DNA of 64,000 bases from Owenia fusiformis (taxonomy: Eukaryota > Annelida > Polychaeta > Sabellida > Oweniidae), in assembly GCA_903813345.2 (NCBI GenBank), contig CAIIXF020000003.1:20724931-20788930 (forward strand). Direction: 5' to 3'. The position numbers and the translations under genes are program-made. Below the pieces are notes generated by a model. The model did no database searches. It was not told the DNA's origin and saw only the letters and a program-made list of their open reading frames with translations. Below, piece after piece: positions 46,601 through 56,735 of the stretch (the first letter of the stretch is position 1; each line of letters begins with the position of its first letter).

Positions 46601-48677
46601 TTACCATCAGACGCTTAAGACCATGATTAGAGCTTTTTGTTTCGAATATGAGAAAGACTGGGATGAGGGCATACCCTTGCTTCTGTTTGCTACCAGGGAG
46701 GCTAAGCAAGAATCATTAGGGTTCAGTCCATTTGAGCTAGTATTTGGTCATTCTGTGCGTGGTCCACTTAAATTGCTCAAAGAAAAGTGGCTTTCAGAAA
46801 CTGAAAAGTTTAATCTGCTGAACTATGTCACTGGGTTTAAAGAGCGCCTATCAAAGGCTTGTGAAATAGCCAAAGAAAATTTGATAAATAGCCAAGATAA
46901 AATGAAAACTTGGTATGACAAAAAAGTCAAAGAAAGATCATTCCAGCCTGGTGACAAAGTTCTTATATTACTGCCACTTCAGACAAATCCGCTACAAGCA
47001 AAATTCTTTGGTCCTTATGTAGTGGATTCCAAGGTCAATGACCTCAATTATATTGTCAAAACTCCAGATAGGCGCAAAGAAACACAACTGTGTCACATCA
47101 ATATGATGAAAAGGTACTTTGAGCCAGACAAAGAGTATGACTCAATTAAACCTGTAATCACTTTGGCACCTGCCCTTGTAAAAGAAACTGATCTACAAGA
47201 TTCAGATGATATCACTTATACTGATTTAGACTATGAAGATATCAAAGGTTTGTCTAGGTTAAAGAACTCTGAAGTATTATCAAATCTAGATCATAAATTG
47301 CACCATGTGACAAATGATCAAAAACAGCAAGTCACAGAATTAATTCATGAGTTCACTGATATCTTCTCTGATGTACCGACTAAGACATCTATAGCTTATC
47401 ATGATGTTGAAGTCCAAGATGTAACACCTATTAAGCAACATGCTTATAGAGTAAATCCATCAAAATCGGAAGATTTGAGAGCCGAGGTCAATTATATGTT
47501 AGAAAATGACATAATTGAAAAGAGCAATAGCCCATGGAGTTCACCTGCTTTCATTGTACCAAAATCAAATGGTGGACGTAGGCTAGTAGTTAATTATATC
47601 AAGGTGAATCGAGTAACAAAGACCGATTCTTATCCCATACCACGAATTGACGACTGCATTGACAAAATTGGAACTGCTAAATATGTCAGTAAATTTGATC
47701 TCCTCAAAGGATTCCTAGGGGTTCCATTAACTGAAAGAGCAAAACAGGTATCTGCCTTTGTTACTCCTGATGGTTTGTACCAATTTAAAGTTATGCCATT
47801 TGGTATGAAAAATGCACCTGCCACATTTCAAAGAATGATGAACAGCTTATTGGCAGATCTCAAAAACACTGGTGTATACATCGATGATGTAATTGTCTAT
47901 TCTGACACTTTTGATGAACACATGTGTTTGCTGCGTAAGTTGTTTGAAAGAATCTCTCTGGCCAATTTGACCATCAATTTGGCTAAGAGTGAATTTTGTA
48001 AAGCCACAGTTGAATATCTGGGCCATGTGGTAGGTCAAGGACAGGTCAAACCAGTGAGTGCCAAAGTGGAATCAATTACACAACTCCCAGCTCCTACTAA
48101 CAAGAAAGAATTAATGAGAAGTCTTGGAATGGCTGGCTTTTATAGGAAGTTTTGTCCAAATTTCTCTTCGATTGCTCTTCCATTGACCAATTTACTTGGA
48201 AAAAACATCAAATATGTGTGGTCTGAGCAATGTCATACAGCCTTTGATAAAATCAAGGCCATACTAAGCGAACAACCAGTGCTTGTTGCACCTGATTTTA
48301 GTAAGCCATTCAAGATTCAAGTAGATGCTTCTGATGTAGGAATGGGGGCTGTCCTATTACAAGAAAAGGATGGTATTGATCATCCAGTGTGTTATTATTC
48401 AAAGAAATTTGATAAACATCAGAAAAACTACTCCACCATAGAAAAGGAATGTCTAGCATTACTTCTGTCATTACAACATTTTGAAGTATATGTTAGTGCA
48501 CCAGTTCATGCAGTTACTGTATTTACTGATCACAATCCGCTGACATTCCTTCATAGAATGAAGAACAAGAATCGTAGATTGTTGAGGTGGAGTCTGTTAT
48601 TGTCAGAGTACAATCTTGACATAAGACACATCAAAGGCAAGGATAATTTGATTGCTGACACTCTTTCAAGAGTGTAA
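43626..48677 (+). CDS. Gag-Pol polyprotein, order Gag-PR-IN-RT-RNaseH
   Basis: It makes the capsid and enzymes for copying the element's RNA into DNA and integrating it. 1683 aa from the first ATG after the primer site; no internal stop. Residues ~75-160 are a charged coiled coil (EKELEIQKEREIREL repeats). Residues ~180-340 are a capsid region with a SCAN-like motif (VEFAREQEQLFDRW, then LIEQFKNCV). A CCHC knuckle lies at ~408 (CNYCKKPGHLISEC). Protease at ~492 (RDTGASQT). Integrase: HHCC zinc region ~825-865 (CRSCHTC), catalytic Asp ~894 (LIDCVGPL), Asp ~953 (SDQGSNF), Glu ~988 (GALERYH), GPY/F module ~1128. Reverse transcriptase ~1290-1460 with YIDD at ~1417. RNase H ~1560-1680 (VDASDVGMGAVL; ends DNLIADTLSRV). 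No Gag/Pol frameshift or stop is present. Nothing indicates an envelope gene. Confidence 0.95.
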   Translation: MSFEVETFLETPSLEEFDDLKKNELLAIAKHVGLSVKSSYKKDTIKNFVLQYLVAESLLPEQPAQHVEQVDPIKLKELELREKELEIQKEREIRELKEKELEIQKEREIRELREKELQNEMREKELQMQNEREKRENERQMREQEIQREIELKRLEIEAQSKTDEHATMHQHFENRFDASKFLKFVPKFQEKNVDKYFTHFEKVAQSLDWPKSAWPVMLQSVFIGKASEIFASLSAEVCSDYDLIKNAILKAYELVPEAYRQKFRNAHKQSDQTHVEFAREQEQLFDRWLVSKDVSEEFKKLRELMLIEQFKNCVQYHIRTYLDEHKVETLSQAATLSDDYALTHKGSFIKGNPNFRGYQGNKPSYDSKSNQSSSSNTSNKAKDQSNSSQSSSSKSDQSKSSGPTSNVTCNYCKKPGHLISECYRIKNRREMSGSAHSNGCATVPISRKPIVWDSYTHTEKSTHSDIMEDYKPFMSEGSVSLSSDDTNSKPIKILRDTGASQTLLLEGVLPLSEESFTGTHILMQGIELGFTKVPLHRIHITSELVKGPVIVGVRPQLPVEGVALLLGNDLAGGKVSLDPIVSDQPCSIEDSVQEDSDIYPACAVTRAMAKRLADSGDSSVGDDFDSGFLSSLFDDECHSPLVKDDPYPILKANSSLKQPSVRAKQSSIEANSSLKKPIARGDSPSEQDHYFNAVSPALASTDEVSYSSASVHEVSSPPCSEVSSSSSSEVVSSCISDSDSLKNDPHSKHMIIYEQEHDPSLIDLHKRCLTIDEAVKVPVCFYKKDGILMRKWRPPEASPEDDWAIVHQIVVPKSYHKEILSLAHDSPMAGHLGVTKTYHKILNHFYWPKLKQDVQEYCRSCHTCQMVGKPNQKIPIAPLHPIPAFDEPFSKVLIDCVGPLPKTKSGNQYLLTILCMATRFPEAIPLRNIKAKNIVKSLIKFFTLVGLPKDLQSDQGSNFMSGLFQQVMDTLGIKQCKSSAYHPESQGALERYHQTLKTMIRAFCFEYEKDWDEGIPLLLFATREAKQESLGFSPFELVFGHSVRGPLKLLKEKWLSETEKFNLLNYVTGFKERLSKACEIAKENLINSQDKMKTWYDKKVKERSFQPGDKVLILLPLQTNPLQAKFFGPYVVDSKVNDLNYIVKTPDRRKETQLCHINMMKRYFEPDKEYDSIKPVITLAPALVKETDLQDSDDITYTDLDYEDIKGLSRLKNSEVLSNLDHKLHHVTNDQKQQVTELIHEFTDIFSDVPTKTSIAYHDVEVQDVTPIKQHAYRVNPSKSEDLRAEVNYMLENDIIEKSNSPWSSPAFIVPKSNGGRRLVVNYIKVNRVTKTDSYPIPRIDDCIDKIGTAKYVSKFDLLKGFLGVPLTERAKQVSAFVTPDGLYQFKVMPFGMKNAPATFQRMMNSLLADLKNTGVYIDDVIVYSDTFDEHMCLLRKLFERISLANLTINLAKSEFCKATVEYLGHVVGQGQVKPVSAKVESITQLPAPTNKKELMRSLGMAGFYRKFCPNFSSIALPLTNLLGKNIKYVWSEQCHTAFDKIKAILSEQPVLVAPDFSKPFKIQVDASDVGMGAVLLQEKDGIDHPVCYYSKKFDKHQKNYSTIEKECLALLLSLQHFEVYVSAPVHAVTVFTDHNPLTFLHRMKNKNRRLLRWSLLLSEYNLDIRHIKGKDNLIADTLSRV

Positions 48678-48954
48678 TGTCTCTATTTTTAAGAGGCTAT
48701 TCGATTTATACTGCATTTGCCTAAGGCTTTGTGTTGATATAATAAAAAGATTGTACTTAGAGTGTGATTTGATAATATTATTGTATAATATGTTTTTGGG
48801 TTTTACCCAGTCTGTAACTTTATAAATATTATTGTATTTGACTATTGTAAACAAATGTTATGTAAGTCTCAACCTCATCTTTAAAAAAATTGTAACCCTC
48901 GCTACACCAGATATTATTGTAAAAGTTTTTCATTGTATTCAAAACTTTTCTTTT

Positions 48955-48965
48955 AAGGAGGGAGG
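48955..48965 (+). promoter_or_regulatory. Polypurine tract
   Basis: AAGGAGGGAGG directly precedes the 3' LTR; this is the expected plus-strand primer. Confidence 0.85.
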
Positions 48966-49760
48966 TGTTACAGTAATATGTTCTATTAAATTCACATTAA
49001 GTTTAGTTTATCAATATGCATATACTGTAACTGATCTTCATTAGAGATCTTAGGTCAAGGTCACAATGACATTATATCTTGTAAACATAACTGAACTGAA
49101 TGACTCATTAACCATTGGCCTTCTAGAAAGTACTGGAACTATAATCATTAAATCAAGATTGAATCATGTGACTTAAGATGTCCAATCAGTGTTGATTTCC
49201 AGAAATCGTAACTTCTTGAAACATCTGGACTATGCCTTTGCACTATATAATGAGAGAGCTGATTTGGGCTGTCAGCAGAATTTCAAAGTTTATCAAAAGG
49301 ACATCTTCTTAGCAGATAATTACTGTGGGAACATTTATAACACTACAAACACACAACCTGAGGACTTTATATGGACAAATATTACAACACACACTATATA
49401 CGGATTATCATATACATACGTGGATTATCATAAACATTTGTGGATTATCATCAAACATTTGTGGATTATCATCAAACATTATTGGATACGAACATTATAG
49501 GATTACGACAAACATTATTGGATTATTACAAACATTGGAGAACTATTAACGATTACTGAAACTTTCGTGATCTGGAACATTCTCAAGGATCGTCAAGGAT
49601 ATTTATCGACATCAAGAATAAGCCGTATCATTGATTGGACATCACTTAAGTATTAAACCTCCTTTATATCATTGTTATATTATTTAGTTTTCAAAATATA
49701 AATATATTGTTATCATATTTTAATTGCTGTTTTTACTTTCTGTTATTATTGTACGTAACA
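48966..49760 (+). repeat. 3' LTR
   Basis: Offset from the 5' LTR by exactly 6240 bp; no difference was seen on reading both copies. The same TCAAGGTCA site lies at 49055-49063. Confidence 0.95.
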
Positions 49761-49764
49761 GTTG
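49761..49764. repeat. Target-site duplication, right
   Basis: GTTG, matching 42722-42725. It belongs to the disrupted carbonic anhydrase exon (CAAC on the coding strand). Confidence 0.85.
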
Positions 49765-50223
49765 CATAAAGACTGTCCAGATTACAATTTCAGAAAATGG
49801 TTCAGTGGTTAGTGAGCCGAAATAGCGATAGTATTGCGATGTATCAACCCCTGTGATGAGTTCACCTAAGTTAACTTTGTCAAGTACTATGTGGTGGCCT
49901 GCAATTTAAAAAAAATGAGTTAAGCCACATATAGAGTAACATAAATATATTTTTCCCAGTATGCACTCACACCAGATTATAATGAGACATATTATGATAA
50001 ATTAAGAGATGACAATAATGTTGTTAATGAACATTTTTAATTATCCTAACAAAAACAATTATTGAAATAAATTATGAACTTGATTGAATCTGTACCTGCA
50101 TATTTGATTTCCTTGAGTCTTGCAGTAATTGCACTCCACGCTGGATTGTACTCTGTAGATATCTGTGGATTTCGAACAAAACAAATATGAATAAGCAAAA
50201 ATATATTAATTATAAGGTGTATA

Positions 50224-50358
50224 GACCACCAGAAGTGGCGACATATTGCTGTAGTCTCCAACTACATGTAATTTGTGGACGGTGTTCGGCATCTGGTGTT
50301 TGGTGCCGGTGTTTGGCGTCCGACGTTTGGCGTCTGTAGCAAATGGCAGTTGGTGACA
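50224..50358. repeat. Short relative of the 26.1-28.3 kb element
   Basis: Begins GACCACCAGAAGTGGCGACATATTG and ends TTGGTGACATTTTGCATGTT, like both ends of the larger element but without the satellite. The interior has repeated GTGTTTGGCGTC words. It is in an intron of carbonic anhydrase gene 2. Confidence 0.65.
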
Positions 50359-52179
50359 TTTTGCATGTTGACGCTTTGTTCTAAGTAGCAACAGCAGGAC
50401 CAAATTTAACTTAGAAAATGAGTGAGGAAAATCTAGTATGTAAAACCAAAATTATACCAGGACACTTCATTGACAGCCTGTTATTCCATGCATTTAGTTG
50501 AGAAAAAATCAAAAGTCAAATTTGAATTTACTATGCAATGATGTTTATTAACCAGCGAAGACCCTAGCTGTTGATGATGGTACCCACGTATTACCGATAA
50601 GTATACAATTAAATTGCCAGTATACTATACCTCGAAGAAAAATCCCAAGACAGCTAGTTCTGCACATTCTGAAGTGCCACTTGCCATCTTAGTCACAATA
50701 TGCATCTATAAAAATCACAAAGACCCTATACTCTGATTTCATGCTTTTAAATCTCTGATTCAAAAAACGCTATATATATATTTTAACACACTGTATACAT
50801 CGTGTATAGTTGAGCAAATCATACCTTTAGTTTCTAATTATTTACTATAATGAGTGGAATGTATATCAATCGCAAGAATAACCTAACTTGCTAAAACTTA
50901 GCTCGGAGTAACTTGAAAGAAATTCAGAAATTATATGATCTTATCCCTTGCGGCTTTCATGCATTATACCTCTCCCAAAGAGAGATTGATGATGCAAATC
51001 GTACCTCCATTGGGTATTTGCGTCCGTTAAGTGTGTGTTCAGAACCTTCTTCTGTGGTTTTTCCCCAATGAAAGTGGGCTTGGAGGATAGAATATACACC
51101 AACCAGACCTCCGCCATATATAGAGAAACCACAGTTCTCGAGTTGGAGTTTAGCTGAAAATTAAAAGATCCAGTTAGTAAATGACTTTAAATAGTCATCC
51201 TCCTAAGCAGGTATCCAGAATCCGTACCTCCAGAAAGAATATATTCTGGATACTGAAGCCCTGTAATCGGAGGATGTAAATAGTAAGCAAACATGATACT
51301 TTGCATTTGATGTGTGCGATTTGAAGTTACTGGTTAGGTATATATAATGTACACTGTAGAAAGGGGGCTTTTCTAATTTGGTATAGTCTACATTAAATTT
51401 TGTTGAAAAATATACACAGTTCTAAAGAAATGTAATAAATCTATATACCACCAGTATAGCCTCCCTTGTTGTTCAGTTGCACACCATTACATGTGGTTGT
51501 TGGAATTGATATGGCTTCACTCTCCATACATTTGCTCTTAGTGTTATCGATGTTTATTGGGGATTGTCTGCCGTCAGTTGGCAGATCACCACATCGCTGT
51601 TCTCCTTATATGGAAGAATATAAATACAATGGACATAATTTCTGTAGACATTGATAGTATACGAGGCCTTTAAACCGACATATGTAACAATGTTTTGGAC
51701 ATTCGTTCCCCCATTTAAGCATTATAACGTGGTCTCTGGAGAATAATACTATTATTTACGATATTGATTTATTACGAGGGTTGTCCCATAAGTAATGCAA
51801 GCATATGCTCTAACTTTATCAGTATTTGATATTGTTCCAGCATGAAATTATGTATGAAAAATCTATACTTCATGCTTACCCCATGGCCAGTTGGTGAGGT
51901 AAAGGTCGACCTCGTAGAGATCCTTTACACACTTGCCAAACCATGATAAGTCAATATCTTTTCTGTGCATGAGGGACAAGGGGGCTTCTGCGCAATCAAA
52001 TGGTTCCCCAACGGCTACAAGATCTTCCGTCCCTTCATAACCGTCTGGCAGAAGGGCAAGGTCAATCTGAAGGGAACACGTTAAGTAAATCAGTCCTATT
52101 GTATTTTTATACTATACTTATATTCTAGTAGATGTTTTACGCAATAAAAACTGTAATCTTCACTAATATCAGTTTACTA

Positions 52180-52658
52180 CTGTAGATTGGGTTAATTTGG
52201 CGCCCGCTTTAATTTGGCGAATTTGGCGAAATTGAAAAATTCGCCAATATTAATCTTCGCCAAAATTTAGAATGAATTCCCGGGAATTACCTAGGGTATT
52301 TCTTCCAGTGTATTTAGGTCACTTCCGGTCTAGCTTTTTAAAAAAATGTCTCATGAATTGGCTCAGAACTGGTCAGTCACTCATTAATACTCAGGGAAAA
52401 ACTAGGAAGGAAAGGGCGGTATAGTAGCAGCATCGATCGTGGTGCAAAATGTAAAGGATGATCTCACAAAAATGTACAAACGTGGTGAATATTACCAGTG
52501 GTCCTCAAAAGAAAAATTGAACATAGCCAAACATGGCCATGCAAACAGCGAGTAAGTTAAACTTCTTTTTTGCATATCCGCCAAATTAAATAGCCGCCAA
52601 TATGCCAAAAATGGCAAAATCGCCAAATAAAGTAGCGCCAAATTAACCCAATCTACAG
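52180..52658. mobile_element. TA-flanked element with 24-bp perfect inverted ends and a transposase-like exon relic
   Basis: CTGTAGATTGGGTTAATTTG(GCGC) on the left and its exact reverse complement on the right, each flanked by TA; 479 bp. About 52440-52551 on the plus strand reads LTKMYKRGEYYQWSSKEKLN then IAKHGHANSE up to a GTAAGT donor. This resembles the N-terminal exon of pogo-type DDE transposase genes (similar RG.YQ.WS..EK..IAK phrase). It is probably an internally deleted transposon. Confidence 0.8.
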
Positions 52659-54758
52659 TATCTAATGACCCTCATTATGGTTTGGTTCATTTTATTTGGT
52701 TTTTGATATAATCGCAACTAAAACACAATTAAGAACGTTTTGTCGACGCAATTACTATCCGACTTGATTACTTTGTGTCTCAAATATAAACATACCCTGC
52801 GTGCAGAGTCTAGTTAAACTGAAGACGAAGTTCTCTTTTAAGAAGTGAAGTCGAACGAATGCAAAGGGTAATATAAACATAAGTTGATAAGACAACGTTC
52901 TAACTTGCTTCAATAAATTGATCGATTGTTTGAATACTTACATCTTTTTGCACGAGTTGTTGAAGAAGGTCTTGAAATCCGTTTGATCCCCGTACATCTT
53001 CGTCTTTCAAGTCTGGGAGAATGTGTTGGCGGGCACACAATTTGTCCATGTACCAGAATTCACGGAAGCCTTATACACGAATCGAAAACAAATTAACCGT
53101 GAATGCAAAGTCAATGAATCAAAACAGTGATGTGTTTAGCGCGCATACAAAACAAGCGCTTCTTATAGTCTACTTCATGACAGATACCCGATCAGCTTCA
53201 ATTTTCTGTAAGAACTGGAGATTGCAATTTCACGTTGGTGTCAAATCTATTGAATACTATGCTGGCAATTTTGATTTCGATGAACAGTATAATGCTTTCT
53301 GAAGAAAATGATGCATGTCATACAGGTTTTAGCTCCAAATATCGTACGAAACGAGCTTGTATCATAAAAACAGCTATATATTATCAATGGCGTATTACAC
53401 CATGATGTGTAGTCTAAGTAACGAACTATGTAAACACTAAGTGAACGATTGTTTTGTGAGAAAACTACATGCATTTGTATAGGGCGATTTATACGCATAG
53501 GTTGACGTTTAGATTTTTTATGCATTGCTCAAAAGTCTCCATAGACAAAAGAGGAAAACAGAAGTGTGATAAAGAAACACGCACATTCAAAAACGGTTTA
53601 CAGCGAAATTCGAACTACAAAACAAAGCATTTCCTTTGTCATATTTTGTACATGTTAATGCCACTCTACTATACCTACTAGAAATGCATAAGATACTCTG
53701 TCTAATTGTATTGTTTAGTATATTTTTGAAAGTGCCTTCGTAATTATAACATCTAACATTCAACCGATAAACCATTAATAAGGAACAGACAAATAAAAAC
53801 AAATACATAATCATTACTAATAATCTAAATGGGTTGCTCATGAACACTAAATGCAAGGTATAGAAGAGTGAATGTATATGTTTTGCAAGTCCTTGATGAA
53901 AATAAGACCGCTGACGGCCGAATTTAACATATGAACACTGAAAAGTTTAAAACACCTACCAACTATTTCACCAGGCACTACCTGGTCTGGTCTTGTGATC
54001 TGTGTAGTTTGGCGCGTGTACAGACGACTACTTGGGGCTTTTAAGAGGGGAGAAGAAAATGCTAATACGTTCTTACGTAAAGCAGTAGGGGCCCATCCTA
54101 CACAACCATCAAAATAGTCGTTGAACAATCCTTTAAATAAAATGATGGCATGGATTAACCGTCATTACATCTTCATTGAATTGCCAGTTTCTAATACATC
54201 AACAAAATATTTCAACCGGTGACAAAATTCAAGCGCAATAACACATCGAGCATACAGTGACGAATGAACTAGAACATAATTAGAAAGGACTCATCTCTAA
54301 GCACAAATGTCTGGAATGAAGATTTGCGCCATTTCATCCTACCACTATACAATGTGATAAAAACTAATGAACGTTCATGAGGAACAAATGATATGTATAC
54401 ATTTATCGAGTACAAATGATGAGCAAAATGGCAAAACATCCAAATACTAATTGTTCAACACTTACCCTCGGACGTGTGATTCCTAGTGTTGTAACATAAT
54501 TGAATATTATCGCCTATGTAGACAGTATTGCACTTCATGTCACATCTTGAACACGCCTCGTAGATAAGTTTCTGCAAGAGACCTTTGGCTTGTTGAGTAT
54601 TTTGGTCCAAGTAGGAATATGGCTCCCAGTTTCCTTCTAGTGCAAACAGCCAGGTTCTGAAGAGAAATGGTAAAATGTTGAGTAGTGATCGAACAATTGA
54701 AGAAAAACATTAATTTTACAATTTTGAAATACAATAATGAATCCGCATGATCATTTAA

Positions 54759-55172
54759 GGTCAGGGTGCATGATGGGAAATTTTCTGCATTCCTCAATTG
54801 AGTCACATGTTATTTTTCAAACAAGAATCACTCCTTCCCTTCATTGTCTATATCTTCCAGTTTTGCACAAAGAGTGCACTTATGTGCCCAGAAAAGACTT
54901 GTGAGAAGAATGTTTTGATAAAGGTTATAAAAAACAAGAAAATTCAGTGAAAAAAATCAGAAAATTTTCAGAAATTTTTTTCACTGAATTTTCTCATTTT
55001 TTATACATTTTACAAAACAAACCTTCTCACAAGGCTTTTCTAGGCACAGAAGTGCACTCTTTATGCAAACCTGGAAGATGTAGACAAAGTGGGGAAGGGG
55101 TTATTCATGTTTGAAAAATAACATGTGACTCAATTGGGGAATGCAGAAAAGTTCTCAACATGCACCCTGTCC
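54759..55172. mobile_element. Foldback element with TTAA duplication
   Basis: TTAA then GGTCAGGGTGCATGATGGGA on the left; AACATGCACCCTGTCC then TTAA on the right. The ~190-bp arms pair through most of their length; the centre is TCAGTGAAAAAAATCAGAAA. It is in intron 1 of carbonic anhydrase gene 2. Confidence 0.85.
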
Positions 55173-55176
55173 TTAA

Positions 55177-55575
55177 GGTACAGGTGGAAAATAACATTTT
55201 GGTAAAAAATTGCTATACCTGCACATGTTATTTTCTGGTACAAAAAATCATGAAGGCATGTGTCAATTCCCTTGCTTTTTTCAGGAAAGTATCATTACAT
55301 TGTCTTCTTTTAGAATATCTGGTAGGAGTCCAATGGGAACTCCAGGAAATTCTGATATTTCACACTTTCTGTTTTTCCAAATTTTCAGTTTCAAGACAAC
55401 ACAGGAGCTACCATTGACCCGTTTCCAGGTTTACTAAAAGTAGACAGTGTAATGCTACTGATACTTTCCTGAAAAAGGCAAGGGAATACACACATGCCTT
55501 CATACTTAATTTTGTACCAGAAAATAACATGTCAAGTATAGCAATTTTAATGTTACTTTCCAGCTGAGCCTCAAG
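55177..55575. mobile_element. Second foldback, sharing the TTAA of its neighbour
   Basis: It starts GGTACAGGTGGAAAATAACA directly after TTAA 55173-55176. The left-arm words GAAGGCATGTGTCAATTCCC and TTTTTTCAGGAAAGTA are inverted on the right (TACTTTCCTGAAAAAGGCAA, ACATGCCTTC). A third fragment of the family is at 56925-57025. The right boundary is approximate. Confidence 0.7.
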
Positions 55576-55646
55576 TTAGTCCCTTGACAATGCAAAATTT
55601 TGTACAGTCAAAACAGTAATGTTTTTGAGTACTTTGGATGATTTAA

Positions 55647-56403
55647 GGTCTCATGGAAGTTAACAGGAAATGACAAAACAAAAAATGACAAAGCCATGCT
55701 GGATTTTGAAAATTTTTGGAACCAAGATAACAGAGTTCTGTTTGGACCTCCAGTCAGTTTAACTAGTTCCAAATATCATTTACATGACCAGGAACACAAT
55801 TGAAATGGTCAGAATGACCATAAACATGATAAAATAACCTTTTTAGCCCTCTGAAAATGTGGCTGAAAAATAGCTAAAAGTAGGTGCTCAGGAAAGGTCA
55901 ATGAACAGAATCTTTTGATTTTTTCAGAATATGTGTCCAATATATTGCTCTAAATGACACAATCTTTGAAATTTTAAAAAATCGTCTAAAACAATAATGG
56001 CTGGAGTAAAAAGGAAAATAGATCGATTTTCAATTCAGTTTTTTTCAATTTTTTCTTTTTCTAAGAATGATATCAAATTTTTTTGAATTGTATCATTTAG
56101 AGCAATATATTGGGCACATTTTCTGAAAAAGTCAAAATATTCTGTTCAGTGACCTTTCCTGAGCACCTACTCTTAGCTATTTTTTAGTCACATTTTCAGA
56201 GGGCTGAAAAGGTTATTCTATCATGTTTATGGTCATTCTGACCATTTCAACTGTGTTCCTGGTCATGTAAATGATATGTGGAACTAGTTAAACTGACTGG
56301 AGGTCCAAACAGAACTCTGTTATCTTGGTTCAAAAAATTTTCAAAATCCAGCATGGCTTTGTCATTTTTTGTTTTGTCACTTCCTGTTAACTTCCATGAG
56401 ACC
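55647..56403. mobile_element. Full-length TTAA foldback (sister of 3986-4676)
   Basis: TTAA then GGTCTCATGGAAGTTAACAG; right end GTTAACTTCCATGAGACC then TTAA. The ~370-bp arms pair almost completely. TTAA duplications suggest the piggyBac style of integration. No coding sequence. Confidence 0.88.
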
Positions 56404-56424
56404 TTAAAAAATAAGCAATCAAAT

Positions 56425-56735
56425 TACCATATTGAAACCGTTTATGTAAAAATAGAAACATTTATATTCATCCTTTTAGTTTGTTTTCTAGTTTAACGAT
56501 CATATCTGTGTCCTCTTATATTTTGATACTTCTCTGCCATGTTATTTTCGGAAATATTAACATGGCTAAAACTCCCTAAATTACAAAAGGCCACAGCTTT
56601 GCTGCATATTATACATTACTATCTGAAATATACAAAAGTTAGGATAAATATAAATGTTTCTATTTTTACATAAACTGTTTCAATAAATGGAAATGGTATT
56701 AGGGTTTCCATTTTTTGACCACCCTGTACATATAG
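56425..56735. mobile_element. Foldback/mariner-like fragment
   Basis: CATATTGAAACCGTTTATGT then AAAAATAGAAACATTTATAT pairs with ATAAATGTTTCTATTTTTAC then ATAAACTGTTTCAATA. The right side continues to TTTTTTGACCACCCTGTACA, a mariner-type end. The left terminus is not seen. Confidence 0.55.

Larger units (their letters stand above)
42726..49760 (+). mobile_element. Intact Gmr1-like Ty3/gypsy LTR retrotransposon
   Basis: The element is 7035 bp: 795-bp LTR, tRNA-Pro-type primer site, one 1683-codon polyprotein frame, polypurine tract, 795-bp LTR. The GTTG duplications, the TG...CA termini and the apparently identical LTRs show a recent insertion. It lies antisense inside an exon of carbonic anhydrase gene 2. 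The integrase-before-reverse-transcriptase order is the hallmark of the Gmr1-like group, described from fish and other deuterostomes. Confidence 0.95.
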
